Positions 1-5,506 of a stretch of 5,506 nucleotides of DNA are shown here, one piece after another. The position numbers and the translations under genes were made by a program. The DNA comes from Caldilineaceae bacterium (lineage in GTDB: Bacteria; Chloroflexota; Anaerolineae; Caldilineales; Caldilineaceae): positions 1 to 5,506 of the forward strand of contig JACSRH010000215.1 of assembly GCA_014879855.1 (NCBI GenBank). Direction: 5' to 3'. Under the pieces are notes generated by a model. The model was not told the DNA's origin and searched no databases. It saw nothing but the letters and a program-made list of their open reading frames with translations. Position 1 is the stretch's first letter. Each line of letters starts with the position of its first letter.

Positions 1-701
1 ACCGACGCCGGGCTGAGCAGCAACGGCTTGACTGTTTCTGAGTAAACTGTCGTCTCCCAGTCGTCGAGCAACGCAACGGGGATCGAAATCGGCTCACCTG
101 CGATCAGACCGGGGAAGTAGAAATCGAAGACAGCGCGAAAATCGGTGAAATAGTCGATCTGGCGCTGAAAGTTGCCGGAGGGGCCGCACAGCGCCATCCC
201 GCCGTCGAACACATCTGGATGGCGTTCGAGCGCCAACACTGTAATCGCGCCACCTTCGGAAACGCCGGTCAGGACGATACGGTCGGGCTGACCATGTTGT
301 GCGGCAAAAATATCTACAAGCTCCAACAAGTCATCGATGCCTTCGAGAATGCTCAGGCCGTTGCGCCGGTAGCTCGACGTCGCAAAGGCAAAGCCTTGAG
401 CCGTGATCAGGTCCGCAATCGGAAAGCCGCCAATCACGAGTTGGTCTTCAGGAATGGCAATCGGCGCACTCGGCTTGACATACCCGTGGGCATAGATGAC
501 CAAGTCACCGTTCCAGTCAGCACTGGGCATACAAATACGATAGACAGCTCCACTCGGCTGGTCGCCGTCGCTGCAAGCAAGCGGTGCTTGTGGCAGCAGC
601 GCCTGCGCCTGCACAACGCCAGTCAGCGCATGATGCAGCAGCAGCACAGCAGCCAGGGCCACAACAAGGGACAACAATCCATAACGTGGGCGTGCGTTCA
701 C
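1..701 (-). CDS. Secreted alpha/beta hydrolase (3' end cut by window edge)
   Basis: This frame is open from a GTG at 701-699 to the window edge, giving 233 residues without a stop; the C-terminus is missing. The N-terminus is a clear Sec signal peptide: a short basic stretch (NARPRYG), a hydrophobic core at about residues 9-30, and a probable AQA cleavage site after residue 34, so the enzyme should be exported. The mature part shows the alpha/beta-hydrolase fold: an AHGY motif at 71-74, typical of the oxyanion-hole strand, and a nucleophile elbow GVSEGG at 146-151 with Ser148 the expected nucleophile. The catalytic Asp and His would lie in the missing part or close to the edge. A TAG stop lies upstream in frame and I see no ATG between it and the GTG, so GTG is the likely start; a weak GAAAG-type ribosome site precedes it. 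Substrate is unknown: esterase, lipase-like and peptidase roles all remain possible. It lies 40 nt downstream of the glycosyltransferase on the same strand and may be cotranscribed with it. Confidence 0.8.
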   Translation of the reverse strand, partial: MNARPRYGLLSLVVALAAVLLLHHALTGVVQAQALLPQAPLACSDGDQPSGAVYRICMPSADWNGDLVIYAHGYVKPSAPIAIPEDQLVIGGFPIADLITAQGFAFATSSYRRNGLSILEGIDDLLELVDIFAAQHGQPDRIVLTGVSEGGAITVLALERHPDVFDGGMALCGPSGNFQRQIDYFTDFRAVFDFYFPGLIAGEPISIPVALLDDWETTVYSETVKPLLLSPAS

Positions 702-741
702 GGTGGTTCGTTCTTTCTCTGAAAAAAATCGATGGGTGGCT
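702..741. other. Short GT4-hydrolase intergenic spacer with A/T tract
   Basis: This 40-base spacer contains seven A at 722-728 on the plus strand, read as seven T in the transcript of the minus-strand genes. I find no GC-rich stem just upstream of that tract, so it does not qualify as an intrinsic terminator, and read-through from the glycosyltransferase gene into the hydrolase gene is the simpler reading. Confidence 0.4.
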
Positions 742-1932
742 TTAGTGGAGGTATGCTATCACATCCGGCAGTAAACTCCTCGCCACCGCGCAATACAGGT
801 CAGCGGTTGCAGCGGCGCAGCTTTCCCAGCGGAAGCGCGCGGCCTGGCGCTGGCCGCGACGGCGCATCTCGCCAGCCAGTGCGGGCTGAGTTACGACGAG
901 CTGCACGGCCGCGGCCAGTGCTTCATGATCGTGCGGCGGCGTCAACAGCGCCGCGTCGCCGGCGACTTCGGGCAGGCTGCTGACGTTGCTGCACACGACC
1001 GGCGCCGCGCACGCCATAGCCTCCAGCACGGGGAAGCCAAATCCTTCGTAGAGGCTGGGCAGCAAGACGCACGCCGCACCCGTGTAGAGCGGCGGCAGTT
1101 CCTCCGCCGGAACGTAACCGGCGAAAACCACGTCGTTGGTCAAGCCCAACGCTGCCACAAGCCGCTGGATCGGCTCAAACAGCCAACCGCGACCGCCTGC
1201 GATCACGAGCCGATGAGCCAGCCCTCTCTGCTTGAGCTGCGCCAGCGCGCGCAGGGCAAGTGCATGGTTCTTGCGCGGCTCCAGCGTCCCGACCATGAGC
1301 AGGTAGGGGCGGTCGGGGCTGTAGCGCGCGGTCACGCGCGCCGCGTCCGCCGCTGTGGCGGCGCGGAAGAGCGGGTCAATGCCCTCATAGATGACATGCA
1401 CCTTGTCAGGTGGCGCACCGTACAGATCGATCAGATCACGCCGCGTGTGCCGGCTGACCGCGATCAGGGCGGTCGCGGCGCGGGTAAAAAGGCGCATCCC
1501 CACCTTGAGAAACCAGACGTTGCGCGGTGTGTGATGCTCTGGGTAGCGCTCGAAAATAAGATCGTGCACAGTGAGTACGGTAGGCGTCGTGAAGTAGGGC
1601 AGCAGGTGCTCGGTGGCATGATAGAGCATGGGCTGCGTGCGAGGAGCGCCAGCGCGCATCATCCTGGCGATTGGGCGGTAGGGCTGGCGGGCGAGCTGGC
1701 TGACGAGTACGCTGAGCCGCCACGCGATCTGCCCCATACGCAAGGAGTGAACAGGTGCATCATGCAGCGTGGCCGGTGCGCCATGGCCGCTGTGAGCATT
1801 GTAAAAGAGGTGAAGGTCAACCAGCGCGCGCTGGTCGCGGCGCAGATGCACGGCCAGGCGCTCGGCATAGCGCGCCAACCCCGCGCCCTGATGCACGGCC
1901 GGGCCGATGTCGTACAACACGGAAACGGACAT
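742..1932 (-). CDS. Glycosyltransferase family 4 (GT-B fold)
   Basis: A 396-residue protein, a usual length for the GT4 family, which transfers a sugar from a nucleotide-sugar donor in cell-surface polysaccharide, glycolipid or exopolysaccharide synthesis at the cytoplasmic face of the membrane. The N-terminal Rossmann-like domain begins with VSVLYDIGP and carries a Gly-rich GAGLARYAERL segment (16-28) as in GT4 acceptor domains. VHDLIF lies at 122-127 and the IAVSRHTRRDL linker region at 157-167. The C-terminal donor domain has VGTLEPRKNH (214-223), with the basic pair Arg220-Lys221 expected to contact donor phosphates, then LVIAGG (242-247), and the diagnostic E-x7-E motif Glu296-Glu304 within EGFGFPVLE. 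SSLPEVAGDAALL follows at 318-330. An in-frame GTG at 1950 would add six residues, but the ATG at 1932 has a good GGAGAG site at 1945-1940 and is preferred. The stop is TAA. Donor and acceptor cannot be told from sequence; no other polysaccharide genes are in view. Confidence 0.93.
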   Translation of the reverse strand: MSVSVLYDIGPAVHQGAGLARYAERLAVHLRRDQRALVDLHLFYNAHSGHGAPATLHDAPVHSLRMGQIAWRLSVLVSQLARQPYRPIARMMRAGAPRTQPMLYHATEHLLPYFTTPTVLTVHDLIFERYPEHHTPRNVWFLKVGMRLFTRAATALIAVSRHTRRDLIDLYGAPPDKVHVIYEGIDPLFRAATAADAARVTARYSPDRPYLLMVGTLEPRKNHALALRALAQLKQRGLAHRLVIAGGRGWLFEPIQRLVAALGLTNDVVFAGYVPAEELPPLYTGAACVLLPSLYEGFGFPVLEAMACAAPVVCSNVSSLPEVAGDAALLTPPHDHEALAAAVQLVVTQPALAGEMRRRGQRQAARFRWESCAAATADLYCAVARSLLPDVIAYLH

Positions 1933-1939
1933 AGCAGCG

Positions 1940-1945
1940 CTCTCC
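1940..1945 (-). promoter_or_regulatory. Ribosome binding site deciding the GT4 start
   Basis: Read on the minus strand, GGAGAG ends 7 nt before the ATG at 1932-1930. It lies downstream of the alternative GTG at 1950-1948, inside the reading frame that GTG would open. It therefore argues for initiation at 1932 and against the six-residue longer form. Confidence 0.6.
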
Positions 1946-1972
1946 GGCACAAATGGACTTTACAGTCTTAGT

Positions 1973-2069
1973 AAAAAGCGACCACGGATTGTACGGATGA
2001 GGCGGATTCTCACGGATTTTATTCAAAATTATCCGTCTTTTTTCCGTCAAATCCGTCTAATCCGTGGTC
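1973..2069 (-). terminator. Possible rho-independent terminator after udk
   Basis: On the minus strand the inverted repeat ends at 1980 and is followed by GC and then five T at 1977-1973, 14 nt and more beyond the udk stop at 2084. This stem plus U-tract arrangement resembles an intrinsic terminator and would separate udk from the glycosyltransferase gene. The stem is unusually long, interrupted and only moderately GC-rich, so termination may be a by-product of the repeat. The plus-strand reading has no T tract after the stem. Confidence 0.35.
1980..2069. repeat. Intergenic symmetrical ACGGAT inverted-repeat array
   Basis: The outer arms 1980-1990 and 2059-2069 are a perfect 11-bp inverted repeat (GACCACGGATT / AATCCGTGGTC). 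Inside them the unit ACGGAT or a one-base variant occurs at 1984-1989, 1993-1998, 2002-2007 and 2012-2017. Its reverse complement occurs at 2031-2036, 2042-2047, 2051-2056 and 2060-2065. Units within each half are spaced 9-11 nt, and the two halves are mirror images about position 2024-2025, with only the innermost pair shifted by one base. The centre is AT-rich (about 2015-2032). Paired stems of 11, 6 and about 6 bp separated by small internal loops would form a long hairpin in either strand. Similar CACGGAT-type intergenic repeats are, from general knowledge, scattered through several bacterial phyla including Chloroflexota and Planctomycetota; membership here is inferred. I see no other copy in this window. 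Confidence 0.85.
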
Positions 2070-2083
2070 TATAAAAATCAGAC

Positions 2084-2743
2084 TCACGCGTCGCTCAACA
2101 GCGCCTGGATGCGGCTGACGATCATCTCCATTGCCACACGGTTGTCGCCGCCCTGCGGCACGATGATGTCGGCGTAGCGCTTGCTGGGTTCGACAAACTC
2201 CAGGTGCATCGGCCGCACCGTGCCTAGATATTGCTTGACCACAGATTCCAAACTGCGGCTGCGCTCGACGATGTCGCGACGCAGGCGGCGAATAAAACGG
2301 ATGTCCGCGTCGGTGTCCACAAAGATGCGCATATCCATCAGTTCGCACAGGTCAGGCTCGGCAAAGATCAAGATGCCCTCGACCAGAATCACCTTAGCCG
2401 GATTGACCCGCAGCGTCTCCTTGCTGCGATTGCCCACCGTAAAATCGTACACCGGGATATCCACCGGCCGTCCTGCGCGCAGCTCGCGCAGATGGCGCAC
2501 CATTAACGAGGTTTCCAGGCTGTCGGGATGGTCGTAATTGGTGCGTGCGCGCTCTTCCGAGGTGAGATGGCTCTGGTCTTTGTAATAATTATCGTGCTGC
2601 AGATAGGCGATGCGCTCGCGCCCGACCGTCTCCCAGATACGGCGGCTCACAGTGGTCTTGCCGCTGCCGGTGCCGCCCGCCACCCCGATGACAAATGCAC
2701 GCGGCTCCGCGCCGCCCTGGATTTCTTGCATTACGTGAGGCAT
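2084..2743 (-). CDS. udk: Uridine kinase (uridine/cytidine kinase)
   Basis: Phosphorylates uridine or cytidine to UMP or CMP with a nucleoside triphosphate, in the cytoplasmic pyrimidine salvage pathway. From the ATG at 2743 the protein is 219 residues, close to the usual bacterial Udk length of about 210. The P-loop GGTGSGKT is at 23-30. The family signatures follow in order: QHDNYYKD (49-56), NYDHPDS (69-75), IPVYDFTVGNR (96-106) for nucleoside binding, VEGILIF (121-127), the Arg-rich lid region FIRRLRRDIVERSRS (150-164), QYLGTVRPMHLEFVEPSKRYADIIVP (171-196), and a C-terminal GGDNRVAMEMI (198-208). The frame is open further upstream to 2836, but the extra 31 residues would overlap the preceding gene and do not look like Udk. 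A GAGA element at 2756-2753 sits 9 nt before the chosen ATG; a second ATG at 2731 has no visible ribosome site. The gene starts 43 nt after the ResB-like gene. The stop is TGA. All key motifs look intact. Confidence 0.96.
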   Translation of the reverse strand: MPHVMQEIQGGAEPRAFVIGVAGGTGSGKTTVSRRIWETVGRERIAYLQHDNYYKDQSHLTSEERARTNYDHPDSLETSLMVRHLRELRAGRPVDIPVYDFTVGNRSKETLRVNPAKVILVEGILIFAEPDLCELMDMRIFVDTDADIRFIRRLRRDIVERSRSLESVVKQYLGTVRPMHLEFVEPSKRYADIIVPQGGDNRVAMEMIVSRIQALLSDA

Positions 2744-2786
2744 AGCAGCTTGTCTCGCGGCGTCCTTTGGCGTTTTGTCAGAGCGT

Positions 2787-4289
2787 CTATTGCGGCTCGG
2801 CTTCAATGACGCGGCGCAATGTTTCAAGCGCCACAATATGGTCAGTCTGGATGATCACCACGCTGCGCTCGATGGGCCACGGGCCAGCCTGCGCCAACAG
2901 AAAGGTCGGATGACGCCGGAAGCCCAGCGCGCCTGCCATCAGAAGCAGGGCGATGGGCAACAGCAGCCAATGGCTGGGCGCGGAATAAGCCTGCACCTGC
3001 AACATCGGCACAGGCACGAAGCCTAGCGGCATCTCGCCAAGTGGCGTTTGAATACGCTCCACCTGGCTATCCCTTACCGTGAAACGCTGTGCAGGTTGTT
3101 CGCTGTCGCCCTGGAAGACTTCCACCACGAACGAATCGTCGGCCGCGGATGTGGTGGCGTTATCCTGGCGAATAATGCGCATCCCAACACCATGCTGCGG
3201 CAGGATCAGCGTCTGTTCACTGCTGGGACTGGGAAATCCCAGCCCCAGCACGGCGGCTGTCGCCGATTGGCCGGGTTGCGCCAGCAGCGGCGCGCCATCC
3301 AGCGTGCGCACGAGGAGCGAGGGCGCGCCGGGCTGGAGGCTGACAATCACGCCGTCAATGGTGACATCGCCGCGCATCAGCGGCAGCACGCGTTGCATCT
3401 CGCCTTTGTTTGCCTTAAGCACCGGCCCGATTACGCCCGGTTGCGGATAAGTCAGAGCATATTCAAAGGTGACGCCAAGCACGGCGTCCGACGCGCGCGC
3501 GCCAGGCAGCAAGGGATCAGGTGTAAACTGATGCCCGATCAGGCTATACCACCACACCAGCAACAGCGCCAGGATCATTCCCGCGGGCAAGAGCGGTCGC
3601 AAGGTGGTTTCAAGCAAGCCGCGCACGCCAAGCAATCGTTCTTCCAGAATTGGTGGGGATGCGTCCACGGCGGCATCCACCCCATCGCTCTGAGGCGCTG
3701 AAGGGAGCACGCGCAGGGTGCGCTGTTCCAGATGCGTGGCCCAGGAGCTCACCTGCGCCGCGATAGCCGCGGAGAGTGCAACCGGCGGCGCAGGAAGCGC
3801 GGCGCGCCAGCGCATCACACCGAACGGCATCGTCACAGGCAGAGGGTCGCCGCCCTGTAACGACGTGTTATCCAGCACAGCAGAAAGGCGCCGAAAATAC
3901 AAGGCGATCCACGTCGTATGGGCAGTGTGCACCAGCAAGAGAAAGATCGCCGTCCACAAAAGCAGATGAAACAAGGGACTGTGCAATACGTCGAACATGC
4001 CTGACGCACGCAGCAATGGGCCTCCGGCCCCCAGGGTCTCACTCATTGTCGCCAACCAACGGTCGGCGGCGAGCGGTTCACCGCGCAATTGGCCGGGCAT
4101 CTGTGGCACACGCACACTCAGCAGGATCGACGCCAACAAGAGCGCAGCAATCAAGACGAGCGGGCGCGGATCGAGCAAGGCAGCCCACAGCGCGCCAAAC
4201 CAATCCCACGCCGGCTGTGCACTGGTTGCATCGGATTCGTCCACCGTATCACGCACCGGTGGATTTGTCTCGATCATCGTGCGAACCAT
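2787..4289 (-). CDS. ResB-like membrane protein (possible cytochrome c maturation)
   Basis: A 500-residue protein with four hydrophobic helices at about 43-60, 106-130, 235-251 and 440-457. The basic loops after helix 2 (YFRR) and helix 4 (FRRH) put both termini and the 131-234 loop in the cytoplasm. The large 252-439 domain would then lie outside. This is the ResB/Ccs1 plan: two helices, a cytoplasmic loop, a third helix, a large extracytoplasmic domain, a last helix. The stretch ASGMFDVLHSPLFHLLLW (95-112) leading into helix 2 resembles the ResB pattern of LGLFDVxHSWWF. ResB works with CcsA/ResC to deliver haem and attach it to apocytochrome c; no ccsA is in this window. The helix-3 start (RPLLPAGMILALL) has no histidine where I would expect one in ResB, so this may be a divergent paralogue. 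The start at 4289 overlaps the helicase stop by 16 nt; an in-frame ATG at 4277 would give the common ATGA overlap. Neither has a strong ribosome site. The stop is TAG. The fold assignment is firmer than the function. Confidence 0.62.
   Translation of the reverse strand: MVRTMIETNPPVRDTVDESDATSAQPAWDWFGALWAALLDPRPLVLIAALLLASILLSVRVPQMPGQLRGEPLAADRWLATMSETLGAGGPLLRASGMFDVLHSPLFHLLLWTAIFLLLVHTAHTTWIALYFRRLSAVLDNTSLQGGDPLPVTMPFGVMRWRAALPAPPVALSAAIAAQVSSWATHLEQRTLRVLPSAPQSDGVDAAVDASPPILEERLLGVRGLLETTLRPLLPAGMILALLLVWWYSLIGHQFTPDPLLPGARASDAVLGVTFEYALTYPQPGVIGPVLKANKGEMQRVLPLMRGDVTIDGVIVSLQPGAPSLLVRTLDGAPLLAQPGQSATAAVLGLGFPSPSSEQTLILPQHGVGMRIIRQDNATTSAADDSFVVEVFQGDSEQPAQRFTVRDSQVERIQTPLGEMPLGFVPVPMLQVQAYSAPSHWLLLPIALLLMAGALGFRRHPTFLLAQAGPWPIERSVVIIQTDHIVALETLRRVIEAEPQ
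3221..3250 (-). other. Strong hairpin inside the ResB-like coding region
   Basis: Arms 3221-3233 and 3238-3250 are complementary over 13 positions around a 4-nt loop. The single non-Watson-Crick position (3228/3243) reads as a G-U wobble in the minus-strand mRNA, so the transcript could fold the full stem. It encodes about residues 347-357 of the ResB-like protein (a Gly/Leu then Pro/Ser stretch). No T tract follows, so it is not a standard terminator. It may be chance symmetry from GC-rich Gly, Pro and Ser codons. Confidence 0.5.
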
Positions 4290-5506
4290 TTCTCAATGGC
4301 GTCCGCCAGATTCGACAGCGGCGCGCGCCGCGTCGTGCACTCCGGCAGCGCATCGAGGAAGGTTTGACCGTACGCCTTGCGCCAGACCCGGCTGTCGAGG
4401 AGGACGACGACGCCACGGTCGCCAGCGCGGCGGATCAACCGGCCAAACCCTTGCCGGAAACGCAGCACCGCGTCTGGCACCATATACTCGTTGAAGGCAT
4501 CGTCAAACTCACCGCTGCGCGCCGCCACCATTGGATCGCTCGGCACGGCAAAAGGCAGGCGGGCGATCAGCAGACAACGCACCTCGTCGCCGGGCAGATC
4601 GACGCCTTCCCAGAAGCTGCGCGTGCCGAGCAGAACCGCCTGTTCGCTGGCGCGGAATTCGCGCAGCAGGCGGCTGCGGCTGCTCTGTCCATGCTGCAAC
4701 ACGGCAACGCCCAGCCGTTCCAGCGGCATACGGATAGCGTCCGCGGTGCTGCGCACCTGCTGGTAACTGGTGAACAACGCCAGCGTGCGTCCCTGGCACG
4801 CGCTCGCGGCGGCAAGCACCGCCTGCTCCACCGCCTGCTGATAACGGCCATCGTTGGGCAGCGGCATGTCGTTGGGGAGATAGAGCAGCACGTTGCGCTT
4901 GTAGTCGAACGGGCTGTCCACGGTGGAAACCTTCACATCCCACAAACCAAGCCGATCGCGCAGATAGCTGAAATTGGCGCCGGTGCGCAAGGTGGCGCCG
5001 GTGAAAACCGCACTGCCGCGTTGGCGCACCAACCCCTCCTCGATCATGCGCTGCACCGAAAGCGGGGCCATTGCCACGGTGGCGCCTGCCTCGGCGCCCT
5101 CTCTTTCGGTGGCCCCTACCTCCAGCCAGGCGACATGCTTGCGGTCAGTCCCGTGGGGCGCCAGGATGATTTCGTCGAGTCGTTTGGACACTTCGGCCAA
5201 TTGCTCAATGACGCCGCGCCATTCGTAGAACAGTTGCACCGTGCGTTCATCCTCGCGCCACTGCGCCTGCTCCATCTGGTTGGCGACCGCGGCCAAACGC
5301 TCCAACAAGGCGCGCAGGCTGCGGCTCGCATCGTCCCACTCGATCTCGACGCGGCTCCACATCGGCTGGCTGCGTGCGCTGCCGTCGAGCGCCAGGCGCT
5401 GTAGATAGCCAGCATCGCTGCGCGCCTGCTCATGCGCGCGCGCAAACGTCGCCAGCAGATCGGCAAACTCGCGCAGACGTTGCTCGCACCGCCGCGTCTG
5501 TCCTGC
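4274..5506 (-). CDS. DinG/XPD-type ATP-dependent DNA helicase, C-terminal part
   Basis: The frame is open from the window edge at 5506 to a TGA at 4276-4274, giving 410 residues; the N-terminus is missing, including the Walker A, the DEAH box and any iron-sulfur cysteines. The visible part starts in the mostly helical region between the two motor halves, rich in Arg, Glu and Gln (about 1-110). It continues with a motif III-like segment VFTGATLRTG (about 167-176), the VDSPFDY segment typical of this family (196-202), and motif IV-like TLALFTSYQQV (241-251). Motif V is LLGTRSFWEGVDLPGD (292-307), followed by LLIARLPFAVPSDP, and motif VI is QGFGRLIRR (352-360) with the arginine finger; LLDSR ends the core (369-373). 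These are the hallmarks of the DinG/YoaA/XPD group of 5'-3' superfamily 2 helicases, which unwind DNA forks, R-loops or other repair intermediates. Some relatives carry an N-terminal exonuclease domain; whether this one does cannot be seen. It is first in a tight run with the ResB-like gene. Confidence 0.93.
   Translation of the reverse strand, partial: AGQTRRCEQRLREFADLLATFARAHEQARSDAGYLQRLALDGSARSQPMWSRVEIEWDDASRSLRALLERLAAVANQMEQAQWREDERTVQLFYEWRGVIEQLAEVSKRLDEIILAPHGTDRKHVAWLEVGATEREGAEAGATVAMAPLSVQRMIEEGLVRQRGSAVFTGATLRTGANFSYLRDRLGLWDVKVSTVDSPFDYKRNVLLYLPNDMPLPNDGRYQQAVEQAVLAAASACQGRTLALFTSYQQVRSTADAIRMPLERLGVAVLQHGQSSRSRLLREFRASEQAVLLGTRSFWEGVDLPGDEVRCLLIARLPFAVPSDPMVAARSGEFDDAFNEYMVPDAVLRFRQGFGRLIRRAGDRGVVVLLDSRVWRKAYGQTFLDALPECTTRRAPLSNLADAIEKWFAR

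Noticed and set aside
219..722. A 167-codon plus-strand open frame near the left edge
   Set aside because: The minus strand here encodes an alpha/beta hydrolase with a signal peptide and nucleophile motif through the whole stretch, so the plus frame is a shadow.
721..741. The T7 tract downstream of the glycosyltransferase as a terminator
   Set aside because: No stable GC-rich stem precedes the tract in the transcript direction.
925..1971. A 348-codon plus-strand open frame opposite the glycosyltransferase
   Set aside because: It is antisense to a gene with clear GT4 motifs. Its product is Arg/Gln/His-rich with no domain signature, as expected of a complementary-strand shadow.
1817..2050. 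A minus-strand 77-codon frame starting inside the inverted repeat
   Set aside because: It overlaps the glycosyltransferase start in another frame, its first part merely translates the repeat, and its C-terminal part is typical out-of-frame Arg/Ala/Gly-rich sequence.
2744..2836. N-terminal extension of uridine kinase by 31 residues
   Set aside because: It would overlap the end of the ResB-like gene by 50 nt and its sequence is basic and unlike Udk. The ATG at 2743 gives the normal family length.
4975..5003. An 11-bp direct repeat (TGGCGCCGGTG at 4975-4985 and 4993-5003)
   Set aside because: It encodes the two TGA tripeptides in the helicase segment TGATLRTGAN and is explained by protein sequence plus codon bias.
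3776..5404. A 542-codon plus-strand open frame opposite the helicase and the ResB-like gene
   Set aside because: It runs antisense to two well-supported genes, has low-complexity Arg/Ala/Gln/His-rich composition with no recognisable domain, and crosses the junction of both genes. It is a high-GC shadow frame.

Overview
This is a high-GC bacterial chromosome segment. All five recognisable protein genes lie on the minus strand, so transcription runs from high to low coordinates. The domain mix (DinG-type helicase, ResB-like membrane protein, uridine kinase, GT4 glycosyltransferase, secreted alpha/beta hydrolase) and the style of the intergenic repeat fit a Chloroflexota-like genome such as Anaerolineae or a relative. 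That assignment is an inference: no rRNA or other phylogenetic marker is present.

Layout in transcription order. (1) 5506-4274: C-terminal 410 residues of a DinG/XPD-type superfamily 2 helicase, cut by the window edge. (2) 4289-2787: a four-helix membrane protein with ResB/Ccs1 architecture, overlapping the helicase stop by 16 nt, or by 4 nt (ATGA) from an internal start. (3) 2743-2084: uridine kinase (Udk), 43 nt downstream. (4) 2083-1933: a 151-base gap occupied mainly by a large symmetrical inverted repeat (1980-2069) built from eight copies of an ACGGAT unit. On the minus strand it is followed by five T, so it could end the udk transcript. (5) 1932-742: a GT4 glycosyltransferase. (6) 701-1: a secreted alpha/beta hydrolase, 40 nt further on, cut by the other window edge.

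The helicase and membrane-protein genes look translationally coupled, and udk probably shares their transcript. The glycosyltransferase and hydrolase form a second close-spaced pair beyond the repeat. The five products do not form an obvious single pathway: DNA repair, possible cytochrome c maturation, pyrimidine salvage, surface polysaccharide synthesis and extracellular ester hydrolysis are all represented. I see no tRNA, rRNA, CRISPR array, insertion sequence, phage gene or defence system. The most distinctive element is the intergenic ACGGAT repeat. I did not find evidence for an undescribed multi-gene system here.
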